Positions 10,192 to 19,957 of a stretch of DNA of 64,000 nucleotides are shown piece after piece. Origin of the DNA: Gonium pectorale (Eukaryota > Chlorophyta > Chlorophyceae > Chlamydomonadales > Volvocaceae). Below the pieces are notes generated by a model. That model saw nothing but the letters and a program-made list of their open reading frames with translations, had not been told where the DNA came from and searched no databases. The position numbers and the translations under genes were made by a program. Positions within the stretch are counted from its first letter, which is position 1. Each line of letters begins with the position of its first letter. Where the stretch lies: the NCBI GenBank assembly GCA_001584585.1, contig LSYV01000002.1:1757758-1821757 (forward strand). Reading direction: 5' to 3'.

Positions 10192-11590
10192 TCATTCAAC
10201 TCGCCGCGAGACACCACGCCCGCGGAGCCTTGAGAAGGCTGCATCCGAAAGCCGCACACCCCATGCCTTGGTTACGAATCCCAACCGAGCCCTGTCTTCC
10301 TTCCGGTAGCCCTTGAGCCCCTCCGCCTCCTTTCGCACCATACCCAGCAGCTCAGGCGGTGGCTGGAAGTTGCGGCACATGGCCAGCGCGTACGTGGTCC
10401 ACGAAAAGTCCTCCGGGTTCCAGTCGCCTCCGATGCCCTGGATTCGGCCGTACTGGTTGAGCACCTCCTCGGCTGTGGGCTGATATCCCAACCGGACACA
10501 GCTTACCATGTGTCCCGCCAACTCCTTCCTCTTTCCGCGTTGCCAGGTGCTGAGCAGCACAATCGGGGCCGTGTCAAAGATGTGGAACAACTGCTTGGTC
10601 GTGGCTTCTGACAGCGGCAGCGCCAGCGAGCTGGCCGAGTAAGATATTCCATTGCCCCCCCTGATGACGTCCTCCTCGTCGCTCAGCATGCTCGCAATCA
10701 CGTGGGCAAGGCGCTCCTTTTGGATGGGCTCCAGCGTGACACGCTGGGTGGCCATGTGGATTAGCACCTGCACAAGCGCCTTCTTGTCCTCCCACTCCAG
10801 CATGGCGTCAACGGTGCGTGTCTTCAGCTCTTCCATAAGGCCCCTGCTCCAGCCGTACTTGGACATCGCCAGGCCGTACCACAGCTGCTCACCAACCCGC
10901 GGGTCCTCCAGGCCGTCAACGGGGAGCAGCTTCAAGATACGCGCCTCCATTTGCTCCACTAAGTAGGGCCCCAGGCTCTCCTCGCCCAAGCTCAGCTTGA
11001 TCTTGCCTGCGGCGAACGCACCAGCATACCTGTCTTCGTCTTCTACCTCCTTACAGCGTCATGCCTAACCCAGTACCGCGTAGATGCGCTATGCAAGGTT
11101 ACCCCGTCGCCTTATGACTTCAGGCTGCTCCCCTGCTGCTGGTGTTTGTCACCTGTTCACCAGCCATAAGTGTTTACCATACCAGGGCGGGCAGAGTCCG
11201 CCCGTTCCGTCCCCCGCCCTCACCCATCGCCCATAACGTGTTGGCAACTCCTTGCATGTCCATGTCTGGAGCCACCGCCAAGGTCTTCGGCAGCAGGCTC
11301 CGTGCGAGGCCCGTGCACTGAGGGCCCGAGGCGGGGCTGTACATCCTCCCCAGTGCCGTCCATGCTGTCGTGACGTTGACCGGGGTCATGTAGGAGCCAT
11401 TGTTAGCAATCACCTCACGAAGTTCAGCAGGGCGCTTGCAACGAATGATTTCCCTGTTGGCCTCGCGCTCTAACACGCGGTAATCCAACTGAGCACTTAT
11501 CACCAGCTTGCATGGCAACCTGCAAGGTGCTGCGACAGCATGTCGCGAGTATGTTGCGCGCAAGCTTGCAGGCTGGGCTAGAGACCTCAT
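10192..11590 (-). CDS. OPR-like (octotricopeptide-type) organelle RNA protein
   Basis: Two exons, 11224-11590 and 10192-11006, join in phase 1 (LWAM-G-KIKLSLGEE) to give 393 aa. The first ATG, at 11590, opens MRSLAQPASLRATYSRHAV, an Arg/Ser/Ala-rich, acid-poor leader typical of algal organelle transit peptides. Residues about 45-120 contain AELREVIANNGSYMTPVNVT and MDMQGVANTLWAMG. These resemble the helical repeats of chlorophyte OPR proteins (DxxLxxxxxxHxxxxxxxNV and xxQxLANTLWAxAxLG). The rest is helical and less typical, with LGPYLVEQMEARILK, EQLWYGLAMSKYG and DFSWTTYALAMCRN. OPR proteins bind specific chloroplast or mitochondrial transcripts to stabilise, splice or translate them. The RNA target cannot be told from sequence. 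No C-terminal RAP domain is apparent. Family confidence is moderate because only the N-terminal repeat is clear. Confidence 0.6.
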
Positions 11591-11940
11591 TAGGACGGCA
11601 GGCAGGAACTTAGGCACGGCAACGCTTCAGATGGCTTCTCTATGTTCTCAGCTCTAATCGTACGTAATCAAGTACGGCAGCAGTACGGCACACGCATATC
11701 ACATGTGTGCAACTGCACGTGCGGATGTCGCTAACCACCTCACCCACGGTGCATCCCTTTACGACTTCACTAATTGCTGGCATCCTTGATGTTAAAGCCT
11801 AGCGGCAACCGCTACAAACCCTAGCAAGCCAGTACCTGTCCGCCTGTCCCTAACATACATACACTTAAGGCCACAGCCCCGGCCCTTCCCAGGTATAACC
11901 GACCGCCTCGCCCACGCCTGGTGAATGGGAGGCCCATTCG
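11591..11940. other. Short spacer: OPR-like promoter and BIN4 3' UTR
   Basis: About 350 bp between the OPR-like start and the BIN4 stop, both on the minus strand. It must contain both the BIN4 terminator/3' UTR and the OPR-like promoter. No clear TATA box or TGTAA signal was seen. Confidence 0.4.
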
Positions 11941-14802
11941 CTAGTCTCTGCCAGCGGCGCGCTTGCCGCCGCCTCGCCCGGGTTTCCCACCTCCCCGGCC
12001 CGCCCCCGTCTTTGAACCCGCCGTCTTCTTGCTCACCCCGCCGCTCTTGACCCCAAGCGCTGCCTTACCCGCCTTGCCGGCCCCCGTCCCCACCCCCGCC
12101 CCCGCCGCCTTGGTTTTGCGCGGTGCCTTGTCGCCCTTCCCCGCCTTCCCTGCCGCCTTGCCCCCTGCCTTCTTGGCTTTGGGCTTGTCAGCCTTTGCCT
12201 TCCTCTCGGGTTTGCCCTTCTTGGCACCCTTGGCGGGCTTGGCCGCGGCGTCCTCGCCTTCACCCTCCTCGCCTGCGGGAGCGAGGGGTGTCCGAAATTC
12301 TAAGGACCGCACGTGGGAAAGACCGCACATGTGGCTACTATGCACGCATGTGCGATGCCCGCCCCTGCCTGCAAGCAACGCCCCTCCTACCGCCCGTGCC
12401 CAGGTGAGGGCCAGAGCATGGCCGTCTCGGCCCACACCGCTTCAAACCCAGCGCCCTGCGGCAGTTCATAGCCGCCATGCCCAGGTCTGTGCTGGTTACG
12501 GCCTGGCCCCTTCCCGTCCGCCCCCTCATTCCCCATTCGCTCGGCCGTTACAGCGCTCCCACATCAACAAGAGATACATTCGTCTCCTGCACCCTGTTTC
12601 TGTGTTATGCCCGGCTCGTACCGATCTGGTAGTTGTCGTCGCCCCCGTCCAGCAAGTAGGCCAGCTCGCCCCCGTCCTGCTGCACGCCGAACTGGTCAGG
12701 CGCCTCACGCAGCCGGATGAAGTCGTTGAACAGGGACTCGACCTGGGCAAGGATCGCGGTGCCGCAGGACACATAGGTCACAGGTATGGCCGGCCGCGCG
12801 CCCGGCAGGCAGGCGGGCAGGCAGGCGGGCGGGCCCGGTGCGTCGCGTCCAGCATGCAGGAGGCGGCCGGTGGCTGGCAGGCCCCGGCAAAGATTCCGAC
12901 CCCATGTGGGATCCAAGTGAAGCCCATGGAAGCCCAACACAGCGTGTGGGGCAGCACGGCGCCCGTTATTCGCATGATTGCCGCACGATTGCCATTGGTT
13001 GCGGTTGTATGCTTCCCCCGCCAGCCAAAGCCATGGGGCCCACCCCGCCGGCCGCGACTGCCCTACGCACCTTGGCCTCCGTGGGCCCGATGTTAAGCAC
13101 CATGGCTGACCCCGCCAGCGGCAGCACCCAGGCGTTGTACACCACCCCCTTGAGGTCCACCTGGAGCTGCACCTCCGAGCCGCTGCAGCTGCCGCCTGAG
13201 GGAGGGGAGGGCATAGGCAGGGAGCGGCGGGCCAGGCGGCGCGGATCAGCCCACCAGGGTGCGAGGAGCGCAACCCGCTGCCAAGGAAGGCAAACGGCGA
13301 TGGGTCAAGCCCAGGCGTCGGGCGTTGCCACTGCTCACTCATAGCGCTGCTGCGTGGCTCAGCGGTGCCCTAGCATTGGTCGTACTTGCCGCACCCTTTT
13401 CCCCTGCCCCAGACCCATCCCGGGCACCCCAAAGCTGGTCGTACCTGCCGCGCCCTTGCCCCCGGCCAGCACAATGACTCGCCCCACCGCTCCCGCGTCC
13501 CCGCTCAGGTCGGCAACGCCGTGGCCGTGGCCGTCGGAGCCGGAGGGCGGTGGGGGCAACTCCATCAGGACCTGCAGCGCGAGGTGAGGCAACCAGGACA
13601 CCTTGTGTGCAGGTCCAGGGGCGCACAGCACGGCGGTTAACTTCAGCCCTGTCCCCAAGAAGCAGCAGCCGCTGTTCTCGAGCGTTCCATCGTGGACACG
13701 CATGTCCCTTGGCGCTTCAGCACCCTTTAGCACAGCCGTCCCTGCTTGTCCGCCTAGCCAGGACATTAATGGCCGCTCCTCAGCCCTTGCTTGCTTGGGT
13801 GCCCGCCAACACCATAGGCCTGTTGCCGCGCCGTGCTTTCCAGTACCACTCCGCTAAGTGAAGCCTCCTGAGCTTTCGTCCTCCTGTCCCACCCTCCCAG
13901 CGGCGCCGATGGGCCCTTGCTATGGCCGCGCTGGGCGCTTACGCGCCACCTTTCTTCTGTGGCGTGTGCTTCCCTCCACCCTCGCGCACACCCACCTTGT
14001 TGCGGTTGAGCTTCTCGGGCAGCATGATGGGGATGGGGCCGCTTACGCCGGCCGCGACGCCTCCCCCAGCCGCTGCCGGTTGCGTCCCATCCGGCAGCTG
14101 CGACTGCGGTTGTGATAGCGGCTGTGATAGTGGCTGGGAAAGCGGCTGTGAAAGCGGCTGGGAAAGGGGCCGGGTCGGCTGCGCCCCTTTCCCTCTTGAG
14201 CGCGGCGGTGGTGCTTTTGATGGCTGGGGGACCTCTGCCGGCGTCGCCTGCGGCTGCGAGGGAGCGGGCTCTGCTGCCGCTTCTGCCCGTGGTGGTTCTT
14301 GGGTGCCGACTGGAACCCCGGCCGCGCCCTGTTCGCCGGCGGGTCGGGAGCCCACATCACCTTGCTGTGGCGCTTGACTGACACCTGCTGCGCCATCTGC
14401 AAAGCAGCAGCAGTTTGAGCGCAGCCATACACCGAGCACTTTGCCTCCAATTGTCTCCCCAAGGCCGCCGTAAACAAGGCGTGATGCTTCGAGGAGGGGA
14501 AGGGACTCAGACACAAGGATAGTCCCTACCTGCAGCAGCCGAAGTCCCAGCTCCCGTGTTCCTGGCGCGCCGAATCAATGGCAGATCGTCATCGTCGCTG
14601 CTGCTCTCCACCGTAAAGATTTTATTGGGGGTCTGGGGGCCGCGTAGGTTGCGGACGCACGCCGTGGGCATAGGGGTAGGGTGCGGAGAGGTGGCCGGGA
14701 GGTTACGCGTTCAGCCTACACGTAAGTGAACGTTTGCCCAAAGAGACACACCTCCTTCGCTTGGCGGAGCCATTCAGGCGTCTCCCCGCTGCTTTCTGAC
14801 AT
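11941..14802 (-). CDS. BIN4: BIN4 / MIDGET, DNA topoisomerase VI complex subunit
   Basis: Seven or more exons splice in phase. Exon 1 (14752-14802) encodes MSESSGETPEWLRQAKE, exon 2 an acidic TPNKIFTVESSSDDDDLPL. Exon 3 (ending 13996) is Pro/Gln-rich, has SQPL repeats and ends PIMLPEKLNRNK. Later exons give VADLSGDAGAVGRVIVLAGG, then VQLQVDLKGVVYNAW, SAMVLNIGPTEAK and VESLFNDFIRLREAP. The last exon is an acidic patch and a Lys/Ala/Gly-rich tail to TAG at 11941. From memory, plant BIN4 shares the SPDWLR-like start, LSEKVNRTKVL, DLSGDMGAVGR, the VNVGQTEAKIEAIMNDFI core and the Lys-rich tail. In Arabidopsis BIN4 binds DNA, works with RHL1 and the Spo11-like A and B subunits, and is needed for endoreduplication. 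An alga without plant-type endoreduplication may use it in general decatenation. Confidence 0.88.
14096..14175 (-). repeat. 12-bp coding tandem repeat encoding SQPL tetrapeptides in BIN4
   Basis: Within BIN4 exon 3 the minus strand reads five successive SQPL units, then SQPQSQLP. The 12-bp units vary at third positions (TCC/TCA, CTT/CTA), so this is an older coding minisatellite, not a recent slippage product. Confidence 0.8.
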
Positions 14803-15120
14803 GGGGCTACTGCAAGCTCAAGAGCGGCAAACAGCTGCAAAGGCTCGCAGGGTTATATGACGTTACGCCCGGTATCATATCACACTGTGAACATGTTACT
14901 TTCGGCACATTCTGTCCCAAGCTGTCGTGACGCGGGACCCAGCACCCCACCACCACCCTACAGGCATTTTTGCCTACTCTATAACAGCAGATGCTACAGG
15001 CTCTCTGAACATAGTACAGTATGCATTTGTAACCTCTTGCGCTTCCCTTTTAGATTCCCGCAACTGCTGCACAAGGCACGCCCATCACTTTAAACGCGTA
15101 TAAACTCTGAAGCATTAAGT
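14803..15120. promoter_or_regulatory. Shared divergent promoter region between BIN4 and the profilin-like gene
   Basis: Only 318 bp separate the BIN4 ATG (minus) and the profilin-like ATG (plus), so both core promoters must lie here or inside the genes. The stretch is visibly more AT-rich than the flanking exons. A TATAAA at 15099-15104 is only 17 bp from the plus-strand ATG and is probably too close to act as its TATA box. Confidence 0.5.
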
Positions 15121-15939
15121 ATGAGCCAAACTGCCATGCAAGAAGCTGCAAAAGTTGCGCTGAAGGACGCCTCTCGGTTTCTCTTCTTCAACGAGCAGGG
15201 GACGGTGCTGGTCTCAAGCTTTACGGTGAGATTTATGACCGCTGCGGCATGTGGGCAGAGGCGTCTCAATACGCGCATCGGAACCCCAGGTCGAGCCATC
15301 GGAGCTGAAACCCCTCGAAGCGCTGTTTGGGGAGCGTGACGAGGCCATCAAACACGGCATTGTCGTCCTTGGGACACGCTATGAGGTACGAAGGGTAGGC
15401 TGGGGACACCAACTTAGCCACGCCGCGCGCGCACGGCACGCACCCTGCCACCCGCTGCGCTAAGCCGTGACCGCGCACGGCACCCTTTCTGAACCGTAGG
15501 TGCACCGGCACCACCCGCCCCTCGTGTATGGCCGCACCATGGGCGGCGTGCCGGAGGAGAGTGAGGGCTGCGCTGTGTGCAAAGTGGAGAAGGGCCTCGG
15601 CGGACAAGCCTGCTACGGGCTGATCACGTACCAGTAAGGTTATGTTATGTTTGCGCAACTGCTTTGCCCGTGGGAGCGCACCGGTTTGCGAAGCGCCTTG
15701 TCATGCCGGCGGAGGATGTGGTTGGTGCACCTTTTTGCTGCATCCCCGCTGCTCGGCTGCCCCGCATCGCCGACGCTGCCGTCCGCTGCCTGGCCTCTGT
15801 CCTATCCCTTTCAGCCACTCCTCATTCTGACCGCTTGCCACCCGACTCTGGGCCCGCGCCCGCCAGGATGCCAAACATTTCTGCTCGCATGGTGCCCATT
15901 CTCCAAAAGTTCTGCGCGGAGCACCTGGAGGCACAGTAA
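15121..15939 (+). CDS. Divergent profilin-like protein, 135 aa
   Basis: Four exons, 15121-15225, 15290-15385, 15500-15633 and 15867-15939, total 408 nt in frame, from ATG to TAA. The spliced protein starts MSQTAMQEAAKVALKDASRF and includes KHGIVVLGTRYEVHRHHPP, VYGRTM, GCAVCKV, ACYGLITYQ and MVPILQKFCAEHL. Length and element order match profilin: a central strand (G-x2-LG-x-RY), a GR/GK turn, a hydrophobic strand, GxY and an amphipathic C-terminal helix (MVxxLxxF). Profilins bind G-actin and polyproline and regulate actin assembly in the cytoplasm. The N-terminal W-x2-Y-V helix of canonical profilin, part of the polyproline site, is not conserved, so poly-Pro binding is doubtful. It is shorter and different from the standard algal profilin I recall. 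The gene is head-to-head with BIN4. Confidence 0.68.
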
Positions 15940-17702
15940 CTTGCGCTAGCGGCTGGCGAGGCGCGCGCATGTGGTAGACCCGCGCACACCAACATGGAGG
16001 GTTCTGGGGTGCTGCTGGCTGTCTGGGCGCTCCACCGCAGAAGGGCTCCCCACTCTCTGCTTGCGAGCTCCATCGCCTGGTGACGCAAACTTACCTTGGC
16101 GGCGCGCCTCTGCTGTTGGATGGGATATTGGTGCGAGCTGCTTGGCAAGGGCATTGCATTCTACAAGCGCTTAGCTTGCAGCAGGATGCTGCTGCTGCAA
16201 GTCGGCAATGCTTTCTTCATATGTCATGTCATGCCTGCGTGGCATTGTACCCTTAAGCGGTATTAGACAGGGCGGAGAGGTTATTAGGTTTGGGATGCTC
16301 GTGGGAGCGCGTCATGTTGGGGACTCGGAGCATCCTGCGTGTGCGGATGACCGCATCCCGCACTACCCAACAGCGATCTCTGCGCCGACTATACACTCGT
16401 TTGGCTGCGTTCGTGTTTACAGCGTCTTCCATGGAACAGCACGCCCTCGGCGTCGCAGGGAAGCCATCCTGACCCACTTGCCAACCCACATACTTGCCTG
16501 CTGTATTCATGACGTTGTCTTGCAATCTGCGCGACCGGCACTTATGCTGCCGCCGCCTGGCGACGCAAGAACGGAGGGATTTGCCGTGTGTTACGTCATG
16601 CGAATGTGCGTGCTTGTGGACAGGCTGCAAACAGACGAGCGAGGCAATGCAAACAGTCGAGCAGTCTGGTATTCTAGCCGGCAGCCAACAACCCATTGCG
16701 CATAGTACCCGCTACACGACCCCGCAAGAACGGAGGGATTTGCCGTGTGTATGAAATGGCAATGTGGAGTGCGTACTACGAGCTTGTGGAGCTTGCCATG
16801 GACGTGCGTGGACTGGTTTTGGCAGGAATTCCAAGGAAAGGCGTTGGGTTTGGTATCCTTGAGCGGTCCCCGCCAACCATCGTGATGCGTAAATGGTGTT
16901 ACAGCGTGACGCGCACATTGTGAATGGCCCGCATATATCGGCGCTCGGCCCAGGCTATCGACAAGCCCTCAGCAAGCCACTTGCGGGGCTTCCCACAATC
17001 AGACACGGTCAGCGTGACCCGCCTCATGAAACACTTCCCGACCTGCTGAAGATAGGCAACTACTAAACAGCCACTCGACAACAACCTAGCACGCTGGGAC
17101 CAAAGCAATATTCGTAACTGCCAGCCTGCTCAACCACAACACATCGTAGCGGCGTTTCCCGTCACGTGGGCTTGTTGCCATTTGCCGGCCGCACATGATG
17201 GATGCAGGGACTTCGGACTTTCCTTTGCGACCATGCCACGTCATACAGCGCCGCAGGGCCTACGAACGGTACTCCCACTATCCAATGCTCGCGTCCAGGT
17301 TCGCGTCTTCATTCACTTAGCGCTCTGGTGCCCTGCCGACTCACTCCCGCAGCCGGGCCTCCACACATCCCCGCCCGTTAGGCCCACACGTTAATCCCTG
17401 TCCATGATTGCGACAACGGGTCATAGCCGTCACCCCAGCTGCCAAGGTGCGGTAGCTGTCAGAGGCGACTTTGTGAGCGTCACCTCCGTCAACCCAGTTG
17501 CGGCGACAGAAGGCATCGCGCCCGGCAGTCGTAGTCCCGGGCAGCAATGCCGGCGCCGGCGCCTGTGCCCTACTGCCTGGCCCGAGGGCACGAATTCCGT
17601 GGGCCTGCAGCCCTGGGGTGCAGTGCGGGCGCTGCGAGAGGCCTGCGTGCTCCAATCATATGACTTACCAAGGCCCCCGCCCGTCTCCTAGCCCCGAGCA
17701 GT
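15940..17702. other. Convergent intergenic region, repeats only
   Basis: About 1.76 kb between the 3' ends of the profilin-like gene (plus) and the SPATA17-type gene (minus). It holds the 28-bp direct repeat listed below. Open frames are short and unrecognised. No TGTAA was found close to either stop. Confidence 0.45.
16564..16750. repeat. 28-bp direct repeat, copies at 16564-16591 and 16723-16750
   Basis: CGCAAGAACGGAGGGATTTG plus CCGTGTGT is present twice without mismatch, 159 bp apart start to start. It is non-coding as far as I can see, and may mark a local duplication. Confidence 0.85.
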
Positions 17703-19957
17703 TCAGCCCCAAATTGCCTCCGCCGCAGCCATGTTCTTGTCGAACATTGGCTGCCGTTTGATGTAGCGGTTAAAGGCGCTGTTGCTGATGGTCTGCTGGT
17801 CGGGTGTGAAGCGCGGCCCGCGAATGCCGACGGTCGGGTCGTAGGGGTCGTTGTACGGCAGCAGGTTCCGGTTGCTCTGCAGGTCGAAGAATGGCGCCTT
17901 CACCGCGCCCAGCGCCGTTGTGAAGGCTTGCGGGTGATGTGACAGCATCTGGGCGGCGCGGAGGAGATGGGGTCAGGTGCAAAGTGCGCGAGAAACGATT
18001 AGCAGGGCGATGGAATGGGTACGCCCTCACGTGGAAAGGAAAGCACCCGCAGTTTCTACCTATGGCAGACCGCTGTAACCTCCTATTGGAAACCCCCGTG
18101 GTGTGTATTGCGTGTGCGGTCTTGAGGCCCTTAACTTACCTCGATGGACACCACTGTCAACCCTGATTCAGATAGCACAGGGATGTTGCCCTCCCTCGCC
18201 CTCCATCCATTCCCGACTCCTATACAAGCACACAGCCCTTTCTGTCCCTGCTTGCCTGCATATGGCACAGTCATGCGCAGATCATATACTTAACAACCCT
18301 TGCTTCGCCTCCATTGAGACTCGCACTAATTCAGACTCCATACACCGGCCAGCCCGCCGCGCCCACACCACACGCACCTCTCCGCGGTGGACCTTCTCCT
18401 CCAACAGCGCCTCCCGGTGCAGCGCCTCAAAGTCCGCCGTCTGCCGCAGCGTCTGGCGTGCCGGCACCGTCTTGCCTGCCACCTCCGCCGTCGCCCCGTA
18501 CAACGGCGCGTCTGCCGCCCGTTGGCCCGTGCTGCCGAGGCCACCGCCGGCAGCCCCGGCGCTGCCTGTCCTGCTGGCAGGGCTGCCGCCGCCGCGCAGC
18601 GGCCCCGACCCCGCAAGGCCGCCGCCGCGGACCTTGCTGCCCATGCTGTTGAGAGGCGGCAGGCGGCCGCTGCCCGCGAGGCTGCCGCCTCCGTGGCTAC
18701 GCTGCCCGGCGCTGGGCGGTGGCGGCTGCGGGATGGACAGCTGCGACTTGACGGCGGTTTTGAGGTGGTCCTCGACGGGAAGGCCCATGATGACGGGCAG
18801 CGTGCCCGTGGCGATGCTGTACGGCGAGTTGAAGATGCCTGGCTGGGAGGAGGTGGAGACCAGGTGGTGCAGCTTGCTGAGCTTGTCCGCAAACAGCTTG
18901 CGGGCGCGCTCCTCCGCCTCCTGTAGGGCAGGCGGCAGTTGTAGGGGTCAGGAGGGGAGGAATGAGCGTGGTACACGGGAATGGCGATAACTGTAGAGGC
19001 GCTTACATGACGGCCCACTCCCGTTTAGGTGCGAGGGATGCGGCCATATGCCTACAAAGATCCTGGTGGTCACTTTGTCAAGGGCCTAGCCAATTCGCTT
19101 GGTTTGCAAAACTCAACGAAACCTCGACCACATTGGTGTCCTCCCCGAGCACCTCTGCCGGCCATTCCCCAAGTCCCTTGCCCGCGACGACCTCCTCACG
19201 TGAAACGGTGCCACGCCTACCACCCCGCCTCCGTCTCCCCTGCCTTGCCACCAGCACCAACGAACCCCGCCCCTCAAGCCCCACCCCCATGGATCCCCAA
19301 GATCGCACCTGTCGCTGCATGATGATGGCCCGCTCCGCCTCCATGTTGAGCTCCGCCCGAATCTGGTGGTTGCGCTGCTTAACCTGCTGCAGATAGCGCT
19401 TGCGCGCGTAGTAGTCGTGAATGTGCTTTCGGCTGTAGTAGCCACGCCACCAGCGCTGGATAACGGTCGCCATGCGGTTGAAGTACGCCTTCCGCAGCGC
19501 ACGGTCGTACACCTCGAGCGCCAGCTTCCCACGCAACCGACCCAGATAGCCCCGCCAGTACCGCTGTATTGTGAGCACCGTCCATCTACCGATAGTGGTG
19601 GGGGGAGGGGGAGTAGGTTATTGCGGGGGTTGGGCTGCGCCTGCTTTGCCCCTCGCAAGGGCAGGAGGCGGGTGGGACCGTGCCGATTGCCCAGTGCCAG
19701 TCCCGCACTTACGCTAATCGCTGTAGTCGCCGTCTTATGAGAAACCCGCGAGCGTACTTCTGTATTGTGACAATGGCTTTGTTCTCCAGAGCGCGCCGGT
19801 CCTCCGCGAGCCTGGGAATGGGAAAGCCAGCCCTCTCAGCCTCCCGCGCTGCCATTCTCGCACATAAGCCGCGTGCATCTATCGGTGCAGCAAGGCCACC
19901 GCGGAAGCGCTGCGCACCTGCACTTCGAGAAGTACTCCTGAATGAGGGCCGGGGCAT
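17703..19957 (-). CDS. SPATA17-type IQ-motif axonemal protein
   Basis: Exon 1 (19713-19957, ATG at 19957) starts MPRPSFRSTSRSAGAQRF and ends ENKAIVTIQKYARGFLIRRR. Exon 2, starting near 19589, continues in phase with VLTIQRYWRGYLGRLRGK, VIQRWWRGYYSRK and AELNMEAERAIIMQRQ. Exon 3 begins near 18930 with EEAERARKLFADKLSKLHHL then STSSQPGIFNSPY and a Gly/Ser linker. Exon 4 ends at TGA 17703 with NRNLLPYNDPYDPTVGIRGP and NRYIKRQPMFDKN. Three IQ motifs (IQ-x3-RG-x3-R) should bind calmodulin or light chains. The H-x-L-(L/V)-ST-x4-PGI(Y/F)NSP block after the IQ array is the SPATA17 signature. SPATA17 is a testis protein in animals associated with the axonemal central apparatus, so a flagellar role is expected here. 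Confidence 0.82.

Noticed and set aside
11963..13096. 377-codon plus-strand frame
   Set aside because: Pro/Ala-rich shadow of the BIN4 exons, which carry conserved motifs on the other strand and splice in phase.
15099..15104. TATAAA before the profilin-like ATG
   Set aside because: Only 17 bp from the ATG, which leaves no room for a normal transcription start and 5' UTR.
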